Shown here: piece by piece, positions 22,591-33,149 of the stretch
Layout of the letters: every line of letters starts with the position of its first letter
How positions within the stretch are numbered: the first letter of the stretch is position 1
DNA from: Chitinophaga sp. E66
GTDB taxonomy: Bacteria; Bacteroidota; Bacteroidia; Chitinophagales; Chitinophagaceae
NCBI GenBank assembly: GCA_019285755.1
Contig: CP079103.1
Coordinates: 1,364,001-1,428,000, forward strand
Reading direction: 5' to 3'
Length of the DNA: 64,000 bases
Notes under the pieces: model-generated
Told to the model about the DNA's origin: nothing
Databases searched by the model: none
Seen by the model: only the letters and a program-made list of their open reading frames with translations
Program-made: the position numbers and the translations under genes

Positions 22591-22656
22591 TTATCCAACT
22601 CCCGACGACTCTGGTTTGCATAATATCTAACCTAACGGTATCATGAGGTTGGATAA
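22591..22656. repeat. Spaced inverted repeat in intergenic region
   Basis: ttatccaac (22591-22599) pairs with gttggataa (22648-22656). Related cctaaccgta / cctaacggta copies flank them. It lies between the DUF6266-like gene (start at 22486) and the HxlR gene (start at 22938). It could be a regulator site or the remains of an element end. The rest of 22500-22910 shows no gene. Confidence 0.35.
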
Positions 22657-22937
22657 GTTCGAAATTTTAAAGTTAATTCCCATATTATAGCAGTTGTGTC
22701 CTGAAAATGGTACGGCAGGGATTTGCTGAGTACATAGCGGGATGCGGCCAAACCATATAAAGATTTTGGTTATTTTGGCGCTTATGTAAGATTAAAGACG
22801 GCATCTTTGTATGTGTCTGATCCGTATCGCAAGTTCCTGGTAGTTATTTCCTGGCAGGAATAGGGTGTTAAGGATAGCTGACTGCAATGAAATGAGAGTG
22901 ATGCTGCATTTTGTACGTTTTGAAATGTATCTGTTAT

Positions 22938-23303
22938 ATGAAGAAGGTTGCAGTGGTGAATAATACGGCGGTATGTAAGAACAGGATCCTGGCGATAAAG
23001 GATGCCATGGAGATCCTGTCAGGTAAATGGAAGTTCCATATCCTGGGGACGTTATTGCAAACCGGGAAGCTGCGTTTTATGGATCTGGTCCGGGAGGTAG
23101 ACGGTATTGCGCCCAAGACACTATCGAAGGAGTTGCAGGATATGGAGGTGAACCAGCTGGTTAGCCGGACGGTTTGCAATACCAAGCCAGTAACGGTGGA
23201 GTATGAGGTGACCGAATACGGGAGAACCCTTACGCCGATCATCGATGAAATCGCCAAATGGGGCATGGCGTACAGGAGCTCCCTGTTGAAAAAGCCTGAA
23301 TAG
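22938..23303 (+). CDS. HxlR family winged-helix transcriptional regulator
   Basis: A 121-residue MarR-like winged-helix regulator of the HxlR type. It is uninterrupted. It shows the family string AMEILSGKWKFHILGTLL, the recognition-helix region RFMDLVREVDGIAPKTLSKE, and the wing and C-terminal VEYEVTEYGRTLTPIIDEIA-KWG. A cysteine near the N-terminus (NNTAVCKN) matches the position used by redox-sensing members such as YodB and HypR. The start MKKVAVVN at 22938 fits the family; an upstream in-frame ATG would add nine residues. It converges with a DsbA-like oxidoreductase gene, so a thiol-stress link is possible but inferred. Confidence 0.9.
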   Translation: MKKVAVVNNTAVCKNRILAIKDAMEILSGKWKFHILGTLLQTGKLRFMDLVREVDGIAPKTLSKELQDMEVNQLVSRTVCNTKPVTVEYEVTEYGRTLTPIIDEIAKWGMAYRSSLLKKPE

Positions 23304-23307
23304 CAGT

Positions 23308-23332
23308 TTCCGCGGAATTATATCCCGCGGAA
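23308..23332. terminator. Hairpin between convergent HxlR and DsbA-like genes
   Basis: ttccgcgg (23308-23315) and ccgcggaa (23325-23332) form a perfect 8-bp stem with a 9-base loop in the 48-base gap between two converging genes. T tracts are weak on both sides, so it may act as a modest bidirectional terminator or only protect mRNA ends. Confidence 0.45.
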
Positions 23333-23351
23333 TCTGGAAATATGCCGCTAA

Positions 23352-24347
23352 TTATAATTTTGACCAGATGGCCCCGTTCTTCGTGTTAAAGACGGAAAGC
23401 GCTTTTTGGTTGACCAGGTCCGACAATTGCTCCCGGGCCTGCTCGTAAGTAATGCCGCTCAGTTCGGCGAACTCGCGTTGGGTCAGGGTGGGGTAATGGG
23501 CAAAAAGGCTTTTCCAGTCTTTCGCATAACCCGCCGCCGTGGCGCCCGCAAATACCTTTTTGATACCTGCTTCAAATACTTCGTAGGGTTTGGAGCCGTA
23601 GACCAATTCTGTTTGTCCTGCTTCGTTGCTGATAAACACAGTAGGAAGCCCCTGACCCCCAGCCTGCGGCCCGCTTCCAGGTCGGCGGTGAACAGTTCTT
23701 TCGCTTTTCCTTCGTAATCGGTTTTAAGCTGGGCGGCGTTTAGTCCGGCGAGTATCGCGGCCAGTTCCATATGTTCCCATTTGGTGATGTTCTTCTTCTG
23801 CAGGAATACCATTTCCCGTAAAGCCCGCAGGAACGCCACCGCTTTGTGCTTATCCTGCAATTGCGCTGCCTTGAACGCGATGGAGGGCGGGTAGGACGAA
23901 TCGAGTGGATCGGTCAGCCATACGTCGCCATCGATCGGCATTTTGTAATGCAGGCTTACTTCGTCCCAGTGGTGGGCCACGTCTGAGGGTTTGCTGATAC
24001 CCCGCTATTGTAGCTCCAGTCGGGCAGCAGGCCGCCCATCCGGTATTCAATATCAATATCCTGGCCGTAAGCGAGCTTTATTTTCCTTAGCTGCGGTTCT
24101 ATTCCCCAGCAGGAGGAGCAGATCGGATCTGTGTAATAGATGATCTTTACGGGTTTGTTCTTGGCGGGGATCTTTTGAGAATCCGCGGGGTTGCTGGCCT
24201 GGGGATTTCACAGATGCCGGTTTCCGGATCGCATAAGAGCGGGTTTGATTTTGCTGTATCTTCTTCCATGGTGTTTTGTTTAGTTTGCGCCTGGCATCCA
24301 AGGGACGAGGCGATTAATAATGTTGCTGCAATGAACCTGGGTCTCAT
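23352..24347 (-). CDS. DsbA family (SpxH/FrnE-like) thiol oxidoreductase lipoprotein
   Basis: About 331 residues. The N-terminus MRPRFIAATLLIASSLGC is a lipoprotein signal with its cysteine. After a short linker the frame-corrected text gives KIIYYTDPICSSCWGIEPQL, a thioredoxin-fold CxxC (CSSC) near 24091-24129. The helical insert (HWDEVSLHYKMPIDGD-VWL, AAQLQDKHKAVAFLRALRE) and the cis-Pro region GVRGLPTVFIS follow, as in DsbA/SpxH-type proteins. An extra C-terminal ~50 residues (TLTQREFAELSGITYEQARE, ending GAIWSKL) look like a winged helix. Breaks lie near 24205, 24000 and 23655. It probably acts at the periplasmic face in disulfide chemistry. Confidence 0.8.
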
Positions 24348-24479
24348 ATTTTAGTATCTGGATGCAAACATACCCAACCTGGCAGTGATGATCGCTATCC
24401 CTTTCTTTTGGGTAAGTAGTTACCTGGAGGTAATTATCTGTTTGTCTGAGATCACATCACTTTGTGGTTGAAAAACGAC

Positions 24480-24495
24480 ATTACAATCCTGTAAT
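24480..24495. promoter_or_regulatory. Palindrome in divergent DsbA-like/ECF sigma promoter region
   Basis: attaca-atcc-tgtaat is a perfect 6-bp inverted repeat. A further half-site copy gttacaatg follows at 24501-24509 and an attacaatc core overlaps it. The site lies between the divergent starts at 24347 and 24625 and could be an operator. No cognate regulator is evident. Confidence 0.35.
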
Positions 24496-24624
24496 CTGAC
24501 GTTACAATGATCGTTTCGTGCCTCTGAAGCAGTATTGGGGCTGCTGCAGGGGCACCGGGGCTGTTTTTGCTACTTTTAAACTCTCGGCCAGCCATTATAC
24601 TTTTCGAAGACACATTTAGGGCAT

Positions 24625-25212
24625 ATGCAGTACAATTCAGACATTGAGCAGGCGTTGTTGCGGCGGATTGCCGAAGGCGACGAACGGGCTTACCAGGTCA
24701 TTTTTGACAGGTACGCCGACCGTATGTATGCCAATGCCCTTCATTTCACCAAATCGCCAGAACTCGCTAAAGACCTGACACAGGAAATATTCATCCGTGT
24801 CTGGCTGCAACGTTCCCGACTGATGGACGTTGACCGGTTCGACGGTTGGTTATATACTGTAGCCCGCAACGTTATCCGCAACGAACTGCGCCGGAAGGTA
24901 CTGTCTGCCGGGAATATCGAATTCCTGCAGGCATATTTCCGGGACAGTAGCCTGACTCCGGCGGAGCGCCTGGAGTTCCGTGAACTGGAAGCGCAGGTCA
25001 TGGCCGCCGTTGACCGCCTCCCTCCGCAGATGAGGTCGGTATTTCTTTTCAGCCGTCAAGAGGGCCTTACGCATGAGCAAATCGCCCAGCGGATGAATAT
25101 CTCCGTGGTTTCATCAAAGACGTACATGGTCCGATGCCTGCTGGCTATCCGGCGGCACCTTGGCAAAAGCGGCACCCGGCTGGGGTTGTTGCTCATTTTA
25201 CTTTCGAAATAA
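24625..25212 (+). CDS. ECF RNA polymerase sigma-70 factor, FecI type
   Basis: A 195-residue extracytoplasmic-function sigma factor, uninterrupted. Region 2 reads DRYADRMYANALHFTKSPELAKDLTQEIFIRVW, with the family's AKDLTQEIF-RVW core. Region 4 reads LPPQMRSVFLFSRQEGLTHEQIAQRMNISV, a helix-turn-helix that recognises the -35 box. A FecR-type anti-sigma gene follows after about 60 bases, then SusC and SusD. In Bacteroidota such a set forms a trans-envelope circuit. The loaded SusC signals through FecR, the sigma factor is released, and its own transport genes are turned on. The ATG at 24625 is the only sensible start. Confidence 0.93.
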   Translation: MQYNSDIEQALLRRIAEGDERAYQVIFDRYADRMYANALHFTKSPELAKDLTQEIFIRVWLQRSRLMDVDRFDGWLYTVARNVIRNELRRKVLSAGNIEFLQAYFRDSSLTPAERLEFRELEAQVMAAVDRLPPQMRSVFLFSRQEGLTHEQIAQRMNISVVSSKTYMVRCLLAIRRHLGKSGTRLGLLLILLSK

Positions 25213-25272
25213 AAATATTTTCATCGGCGCGTCTTACCCCGGGCCATTGCGTGTCTTTATACCTACAAACCA

Positions 25273-26442
25273 TGCATATGCATCCTTCTGAATTAGAGTC
25301 ACTCCTGCGGAAGTTCGTGGATGACACGATCCTGGAAGCGGAACTGGAGGCCCTTCGCCGGTATTTTGCCGACGACAGAGCCGCCGTTCAACAGGAAGCG
25401 GCCATTGAGGCCGTCCTGTGGCAGTCCGCTTCAGGACGTGCTTCCGGGAACCAGGGAGGAGGCGTTCAGGAAGATGATGCAGTCCGCCCGGTTGCGGGAG
25501 GCCGCGCCGAAACCAGTTATCCGCGACCTGCTTGCCTGGTGGCCTGCCGCCGTGGTGGCGGTAGTGTTGGGGATGGGCGTGTGGTTCGCATCCCATCGCC
25601 CGCTGCAGCATCCTGGAACTGTCATCGCCCGCCGTTCCGGTAATGAGATTCATCCCGGTAAGGAGGGGCCATCCTCACGCTGGCTGATGGTACCGAAGTG
25701 GTGCTGGATAGTTTGCAGAACGGCATAGTTACCACGCAGGGCGCCACTACGATCAGGCTGCAAAACGGTCTGCTTTCTTATGATGACGGCCGAGATGCCG
25801 GTGCCTCGTCCGAAGCTTTCAATACCATAACCACGCCGCCCGGCCGGCAGTTCCAGATCGTCTTGCCGGATGGTACTAAGATTTGGCTGAACGCAGCGTC
25901 TAACCTCCGGTATCCCGTTGCGTTTTCCGCGGGCGAACGTAAAGTGATGGTGGAAGGAGAAGCTTACCTGGAGGTGGCTGAAGATGCGCGCAGGCCATTT
26001 ATGGTGGATGTGGCGGGACAATCGGAGATACAGGTTTTGGGCACCAGCTTCAATATCAACGCTTATAAGGATGAAAAGGCGCAACGCACCACACTGCTGC
26101 AGGGCAGGGTACGCGTAAAGACTGCAAAAGTAGAGAAGGTACTCTCTCCCGGACAGGAAGCGGTAGTAAGTGATGGCCTGACTGTCCAGGAAAACGCCAA
26201 CCTAACGCAGGCAGTGGCCTGGAAGAATGGCATTTTCCATTTCGATAACGCCAGCCTCGAATCCGTCATGCGCCAGCTTTCGCGCTGGTACGACGTCGAA
26301 GTAATATATGAAAAACAGGTTCCCGCGCTCACATTCGGGAGAAATGGGCCGGGGCCTGGAACTGAAGGACGTATTGGAATTCCTGGAAGGATCGGGTGTA
26401 CATTTCCGGATTGAGGGCCGGAGACTGATTGTATCGCCCTGA
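25273..26442 (+). CDS. FecR family anti-sigma regulator
   Basis: About 390 residues. The N-terminal cytosolic sigma-binding helix region (ELESLLRKFVDDTILEAELE) precedes one membrane segment (DLLAWWPAAVVAVVLGMGVW). Its periplasmic FecR domain carries the family strings TPPGRQFQIVLPDGTKIWLN, KVMVEGEAYLEV and IQVLGTSFNINAY. A C-terminal DUF4974-type region (GIFHFDNASLESVMRQLSRWYDVEV) contacts the SusC N-terminal signalling domain in known systems. Two in-frame ATG codons at 25273 and 25279 are both possible starts. Frame breaks lie near 25430, 25665 and 26345; the reading ends GRRLIVSP. It sits between the ECF sigma factor and SusC and surely acts on them. Confidence 0.88.
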
Positions 26443-26525
26443 CCAGGTTCCCGATGGTTACTATTCCCACCTATTAACGGAAACGGCAAAGCGCCGCTAT
26501 TTATCAACTAAACCATTGCACAGCT

Positions 26526-29500
26526 ATGTTATCAACAGCTCACCGCAACCGGTATGGGGATCGTTTGCCCTGTAGAGACGGCCAATGCCGCCGGTTGCCA
26601 GCCAAAATCACCGCCTTCCGGCACAACAGACCGGGAAGGCCGCTTAAGATCAACCAATCATTCATCGCATGTTTGATCACCGTTATGCTCTTGCTGGCAG
26701 GCGCGGCTGTTCATGCACAAAAGATCACCTTCGCCGGCAGGAACGTGCCGCTGGAAAAAACGTTCCCTGTCATAAAGCAGCAGACCGGTTACCTGGTGGT
26801 ATACAGTTCCGGCCTGCTGGCAGGCGCAAAAAGATATCTGTGAACGCTGCCGATATGCCGCTGACAGTGTTTTTGGATAAGATATTCGACCAGCAGCCGC
26901 TGCAATACGTCATTAGGCAAAACACCATCCTGATAACCCCAAGACCGCAGCGCACAGCGCAGCCGGAAAAAACGACGCCAGCCGGGACGAGATGGCACTG
27001 CCACAGGATCGGATGATCACCGGCATCGTCACCAACGAACAGGGCACGCCCATTCCGGGCGTGACCCTTCGCCGGAAGGGCGGCGCCAACGGCGCTGTTT
27101 CTTTGAAGACGGCTCCTTCAGGATCGTTGCAGACCGGGGCGATGTGTTACTGGTTCAGATGATGGGATACCGCATGCGGGAAATCACCATCGGTGAGCAG
27201 AACGTGCTGCGGATAGTGCTGCAGCCCGAAGCGGTGAACCTCGAGAACGTCACGGTTTCCACCGGGTACAAGAAAATCCCGAAATACCAGCTGACGGGCG
27301 CCGCATCTGTCATCAATGAAAAGGAATACGATCAGCGGGTGGCGGTAACCGGCAACTTCCTTGAAAGCCTCGAGGGGAAGGTGCCCGGGCTCGTATATAA
27401 CAGCCAGTCGGGTGAGCTCTCCATACGGGGCGTGTCCACCTTCGATGCAGTGAAACGCCCGCTGATCGTGGTAGACGGCTTCCCGACGGAGATCGATCTC
27501 AATACCATTAATCCCATCGATATCGTATCCATATCGGTACTGCGCGATGCGGCGGCGGCTTCCATTTACGGGGTCCGCGCCTCCAACGGGGTGATCGTCG
27601 TGGAAACCCGGAGGGGCCAGGCAGGTAAGGCGCGATTTAACCTCAGGGCCACAACCGCTATGCAGGCCGCGCCGGATTTCAGTTACCTGAAGTATGCCGG
27701 TTCTGCTGAGTTTGCCCAGTTGCAGGAAGCGCAGTTTAAAAGAGCCAACACGCAGGAAAGCATGTACACCAGCATCGGCGCACCTGCGCCGGCTGTTTAC
27801 CAGGTATTATTCGATGAGAAAGCCAACCGCATTACGCCCGAAGTGGCACGCCGCCGGCTGGATTCCCTTGCCGGATACGATAACCTGCAGGATTACCAGC
27901 GGCTCTTCTATCGTTCCCGTGCCGCGCATAATCTGAACCTCGACGTCAGCGGCGGCAACGAGAAAGCCACCTACCTTTTAGGCCTCAATTATACGGGTGA
28001 AAAACAGAGCCAGATGAACGCCAAAAACGATCAGCTGATGCTCAACCTGGCGAATACCTTCCAGCTGGCGCCCCGCATCCGCATGGATTTTCGCAGTACT
28101 TACGCCCATACCGCGTCAGAAAGCGGCGCTATCGCTACCCCTGCCGACTTCTTTCCCTACGAGCGCCTCACCAACGAACACGGCAATGCGGTAGCCGTTG
28201 GGCAGGGGCCTGGCCGGGATTACTTCTTTAACGGCACATCGAAAGCAAGAAACGACAGGCTGATAGCCGCTGGCTTATACGACCAGCTTTATTATCCCTA
28301 TCGCGAACTGACCGCCAATACCACAGCAATCAAGGCCAATTCACTGAAAGTGCAGGCCCGGCTGGAAGGCCGGATCGCTTCGTGGCTGACGGCAGAAGTG
28401 GGTGGTAACTATGAATACCAGCAGAGCGTATTAAAAACCTGCTGCTGGAATCCGCTTATGAAGTAAGGCAGCTGCTGAATATGAAGGCCACCAAAGACGC
28501 CGCCGGCCGGCCGCAGTTCGTGGACATACCTCAGGGAAACATCCTTCGGAAATCCGACCAGCAAGCAATGAATTATACGCTCCGCGGGCAACTCAATGCC
28601 GAAAAACGGCTCGGCGATCATGAGGTCACGGGCATGATCGGCATCGAACAAAGGAAAACGACAGGAGGCGCTACGCTGGCCAGCTATTTCGGGTATGACG
28701 GGCAAGCGCTCCTCAGTAAACCTGCTAACCTGCAACGTGCTGCAATGGCTACCAGGCCCGCATTCCGGGATGCCAACGAATATGGAACCGGCATCAATTT
28801 GCTTAATTACTTCGACGAGTCCAGCAGCGACCGCCGGTTTATGTCTTATTATGCGCAGGCGACCTATATCTATAAAAGCAAATACATCGCCACAGGCAGT
28901 TACCGGATAGACCAATCAAACCTTTTCGGCGTTGACCCTAAATACAAATACCGCCCCTTATGGTCTGCCGGGATGGCCTGGCGGATGCATATGGAAGATT
29001 TTCTGAAAGACAAAACCTGGCTCAGCGAACTGAAACTGAACGCGACCACCGGCCTGAACGGCAACGTACCACTGAGTAATAACGGTCCGTTTCTTATTCT
29101 GCAATCGGAGCTCAATAATATGTTCGAAGTAGTTCAGCCTTCCTACTTCGTACGTACGCCGGAGAATCAGTCGATCCGCTGGGAAACCACCCGCAGCTAC
29201 AATCTTCGGCTGGATTACGGGTTCTTCAGAAACCGTCTGTCAGGCTCTGTGGATTACTACGTGAAACGTACCAACGATGTGTTTGGCCAGTTCGACGCAG
29301 ATCCTACGCTGGGTTTCAACCAATACAATGCGAACACGGCTATTATCCGCAATAGCGGCGTAGATCTGCTGATTTCGTCAGTTAACATGCGGCGCAGTAA
29401 GTTTGAGTGGAGGACATCGCTCACCGCATCTTTCAATCAAAACAAGGTATTGGCCGTAAAGGCTACGGAGTATAGTAATTCGCAATACATTACCAGTAAC

Positions 29501-30194
29501 CGTATTCAACGGAAAGACTATCCGATGGACGCGCTGTTCAGTTATAATTACGGCGGCCTTAACGACAAGGGAAAGCCCTTTGTATACGACCGGAAAGGCG
29601 GACGGCATATCCTGGACTTTTATGGCTCTGTAACAGATGTGGCTTTCGAGGACCTCATATACAATGGGTCCGTTACTCCGAAATACGTGCTGGGACTGAA
29701 TAACCAGCTGACGGTCGGATCGTTTGACCTGTCTTTCCTTTTTATGTATTACGGGGGCATGTGATGCGGGTAGAACAGCCAACGCCAGATAACCTTAACG
29801 CCTATTCCAATCCGTTGCTGGCCGGATCTTCGAATTACTGGAAACAACCAGGTGACGAATTGTATACCAATATTCCGGGATTATCACCGGCCGGTCATCG
29901 GATCCGAATTATATTTCGTCTTATGCGCGGTATGGATATAAGTATGCTTCACAGTTCGTACGCCGTGCGGATTACATCAGGCTGCGGGATGTAGTGCTGA
30001 CCTGGAACGCGAATTTTTCTTTTATGAAAAAGGCCGGTTTCTCCCGCACGCAGCTGCGCCTCCAGGGGCAGAATATGTTCAGGTACACCTTTAGCGGCAA
30101 CGATATCGATCCGGAAGCGATCGACCGGGTATCCGGTCGCCGGCGGCTGGAGGTACAGCCGCTGTATAGCCTGTCTCTATTTACTAATTTCTAA
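26526..30194 (+). CDS. SusC/RagA-type TonB-dependent receptor with STN signalling domain
   Basis: About 1220 residues. A signal segment (IACLITVMLLLAGAAVHA) is followed by an STN domain (KITFAGRNVPLEKTFPVIKQ), which is the FecR-contacting signal domain. Next are a carboxypeptidase-like domain (ITGIVTNEQGTPIPGVTLRR), a plug (LEGKVPGLVYNSQSGELSIRG, then YGVRASNGVIVVETRRG) and the outer-membrane barrel ending LEVQPLYSLSLFTNF. The long N-terminal lead before the signal core is as in other FecIR-linked SusC proteins, but the exact start is uncertain. Frame breaks lie near 26840, 27010, 27110, 28440, 29764 and 29900. With SusD it forms the gated outer-membrane importer. The substrate cannot be read from sequence; no glycoside hydrolase lies in this unit. 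Confidence 0.9.
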
Positions 30195-30206
30195 GGCCAG
30201 AATATC

Positions 30207-31547
30207 ATGAGACTCACTAAAGTTTTCCTTTTTCCTGCGGTCGCTTTCCTGTCACTGACGGCCTGCAGCAAGTTCCTGGATGTCAAGCCCAAGGGGATCG
30301 TCATTCCTGAAAGTGTGAACGATTACAAGCTGATGTTGAATTCGAAGAACATGAATTTCAGCTATCCGCTCGTCATGCTGGAGATCACCGACGATTTCTA
30401 TGACACTTACGACGACCTGAATACCTCACCCTCTGCCAATGCTTACTTCTGGCGTGCCGGAATTGATGAGAACGAATTGACGCGGCCGGTTGCCTGGGGA
30501 TTTGTATAATACGATTTATCATGCGAATGTGATTAACAATAATGTGCTGAACGCAAAAGACGGCACTGAGGCGCAACGGCTTTCCTTGCAGGCCGAGGCG
30601 CTGGTAATCCGGTCGGATTGTTACTTTACATTGCTGACCTTGTTTGCCAAAGCATACGATCCTGCTACCGCGGCAAATGATCCCGGATTGCCGCTGGTGT
30701 CTGGTACCGACGTGACGTTGAAAGCGCCGCCCCGCGCTACCGTACAGGTAACGATAGACAGTATCCTTCAGGCATTGCACCGCGCCATCCCATCCCTTCC
30801 CGCTGTGAACCTTAATAAATACCGGCCTACCAAATATGCCGCTTATGGATTGCTGGCGAGGGTGTACCTGTATATGCACAACTATGCAGAAGCCGGTAAG
30901 TACGCCGATCTGGCGCTTAGCGTACCGCATACCCTCATCGATTATAATGAGTATGTGGACGTATGGGATTTCCCCTCTATGGACGAAAACCCCGAGGTGC
31001 TCTGGCAACGGGCATCGGCTGATCAGTTTCTGCCCATCGGCGCGAATTTGACGGAAGGGTTGATGATGCTGTATCCGGAAACCGACCGGCGTAAGCAGCT
31101 CCTCACATATACTACGTTGGATGGTTATTACATCTACAATGCTGAGCCGGGCATATTCAATTTCGGCAGCACTTTCCCTGAAATGTACCTGACGAAGGCG
31201 GAAGCGCTGGCGCGTAAGGACGAGCCCCAGGCTGCGATGGATGCCATCAATTATTTGCGCCGCCACCGCATCGATACAGATGCATATGTTCCGGTTACCG
31301 CTGCCAATAAAACAGAAGCCTTGCAAAAAGTGCTGGAAGAGCGCCGGAGGGAGCTTGCGCTTCGCGGACAACGCTGGATGGATATGAAGCGGCTCGACCA
31401 GGAAGGTCTCATGCCGAAAGTTGAGCGGAAAAGCCGCAATACAGGGAAGTTCAGGCCACGCTGGAGCCGCGGGATAAGAAATACGTCTTCCAAATCCCGG
31501 CGCGTGTACAGCAGTTCAATCCTGACATTATTTTAAACGACCGTTAA
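30207..31547 (+). CDS. SusD/RagB family substrate-binding outer-membrane lipoprotein
   Basis: About 446 residues, 13 bases after SusC. The lipoprotein signal reads MRLTKVFLFPAVAFLSLTAC, followed by the usual SKFLDVKPKG. TPR-like helices (QAEALVIRSDCYFTLLTLFAKAY) and the typical C-terminal SusD text (FPEMYLTKAEALARK, then LEERRRELALRGQRWMDMKR) confirm the family. The corrected end is QQFNPDIILNDR at 31547. Breaks lie near 30490 and 31425. It closes over substrate above the SusC barrel. Some homologues bind peptides rather than glycans. The TlpA-like neighbour and the lack of hydrolases leave the substrate open. Confidence 0.9.
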
Positions 31548-31561
31548 TACGCCATGAAACT

Positions 31562-33059
31562 ATGAAGAAACACATGTTTTTGATCGCGTCGTGCATCGTG
31601 ATACAAGCCGCGGCATATGCCCAGAAGGGCGCTTGCACCCTTGCCGGCCAATTGAAGGCCGACGATATCGTTACGCCAGTTCACGTAAAGAATGAAGAAG
31701 GCGCAGATTTCACCATACCGGTGGCGGCGGATGGATCATTTAAAGGTAATATCACTATTCCGGAAAAGGGTTTTTATACGGTGACCGCTATCGGCAATGT
31801 ATACCTGGAGCCAGGATACGATCTGCAAATCAGGTACGCGGACAGTGCCTACCGGTTCGCCGGTAAGGGAGCGTTGGAGAACAATGCCTTCGTAACTGCA
31901 TACAGGTCGCTGCATCATTACGTGCCGGTGAGCGCGGTAACCACGCTGGGGCAGGAGGCGCTTTACTTCCCGTGCCCGAATTCCTGGGAAAACTGGAGGC
32001 ATTCGTAGCCGGAGGTAAACAGGCATTTGCCAAATCAACCAGCGCCTTCTTCCGGGAATATGCGGGAAGGATTTGGAATTTTACGCCAGGTATTTACAGT
32101 ACCTGTATTATCTGTATTACGGTATCGACCTTGTCAAACAGGAGGAGCTTCATAAATTTTATATGAATGCCACTACATTCGACTCCGCATATTATAAAAA
32201 GTATCACGAGTTAGATTCGGCGCAACGTGTGAAGCGGTTGACGGCCGCCGAAAAAGAGCAGTTGAACGTAAAATCGGAACTGGAATGGGACAAAAATGAT
32301 GCAATGCTTTACAGGCAGTCTCCCTGGTGCCGGTATATGTATTCGGTACATTTCCAGCCTGAGGAGAACAAAGTATAGTGATATTTGGTTCAATCCGGAT
32401 TTAGACGATGATCAACGTGAGCTGGTTGGCCTGAAGGTTGTTCAGCAGGAAGTGACAGAACCCTTTATTCTGGCGCATCTCCGGCATGAGAAAGTAGTCA
32501 ATGCGTTGAAATTACTTACAAGCAAGTCGATTCGTGACAGTATTTACCGTGCTTATGTCACTACCGTTAAGAATGCAAACTACCGGAAAGAAGCGGAGCA
32601 GATTTATACCAACGCCACCACCTTCACGGACAACGGGATGGCGCCCGATTTCATCTATGAGGATGTAAACGGGAAAATGGTATCGTTACGCGATCTGCGG
32701 GGAAACACGTTTATATCGATGTATGGGCGACCTGGTGCGCACCCTGCAAGGCGGAGATTCCATACCTGGAGAAAGTGGAGCAGGCTTTCCATGGAAAGGA
32801 CATCACGTTCGTGAGCCTTTCGGTGGATAAAAAAGCGGATAAGGCCAAGTGGGCGGCATTCGTAAAGAAGGGTTCGCTGCGTAGCCTGCAACTGTTGGCA
32901 GATAAGGCTTTCGAATCCGACTTTATCCAGAAGTTCAATATCAACGCCATTCCCCGGTTTATTATCATCGCGCCAGACGGGCGGATTGTCAGCGCCAATG
33001 CGGCACGTCCTTCTGATCCGAAGCTGGTAGAGATGTTGCAGGAGTTGATATCTAAGTAA
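31562..33059 (+). CDS. TlpA-like thioredoxin with DUF4369-like N-terminal region
   Basis: About 499 residues. The signal peptide is MKKHMFLIASCIVIQAAAYA. The N-terminal beta domain (TLAGQLKADDIVTPVHVKNE, TVTAIGNVYLEPGYDLQIRY) resembles DUF4369-type domains, and a helical middle follows. The C-terminal thioredoxin domain reads PDFIYEDVNGKMVSLRDLRG, then VYIDVWATWCAPCKAEIPYL with the redox CAPC, and a cis-proline in INAIPRFIIIAPDG. It is periplasmic and membrane-proximal, and probably a disulfide reductant. Such genes often end FecIR-SusCD operons in Chitinophagaceae. Breaks lie near 31975, 32060, 32345 and 32720. Spacing of 14 bases from SusD supports co-transcription, and a terminator follows. 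Confidence 0.85.
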
Positions 33060-33094
33060 CAGTATTATAGGTTTAGACACCACTGCAAATAGGA

Positions 33095-33119
33095 AAGCCG
33101 GTCGTTTTAACGGCCGGCT
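33095..33119 (+). terminator. Rho-independent terminator after the FecIR-SusCD-TlpA operon
   Basis: agccggtcg / cggccggct forms a 9-bp stem with one G-U pair and a ttttaa loop, followed by attttatt. It lies 36 bases past the TlpA stop. Confidence 0.7.
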
Positions 33120-33149
33120 ATTTTATTGGTCCCAGCCGTTAGTTGAAAA

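Noticed and set aside
22591..22656. Ends of an insertion sequence
   Set aside because: The 9-bp inverted repeats are only about 50 bases apart, with no transposase text and no target duplication.
30385..31371. Long open frame on the minus strand opposite SusD
   Set aside because: No homology, and it lies fully opposite a recognised SusD frame. Similar mirror frames occur at 42895-44103 (-), 40500-41471 (-) and 8485-9396 (+).
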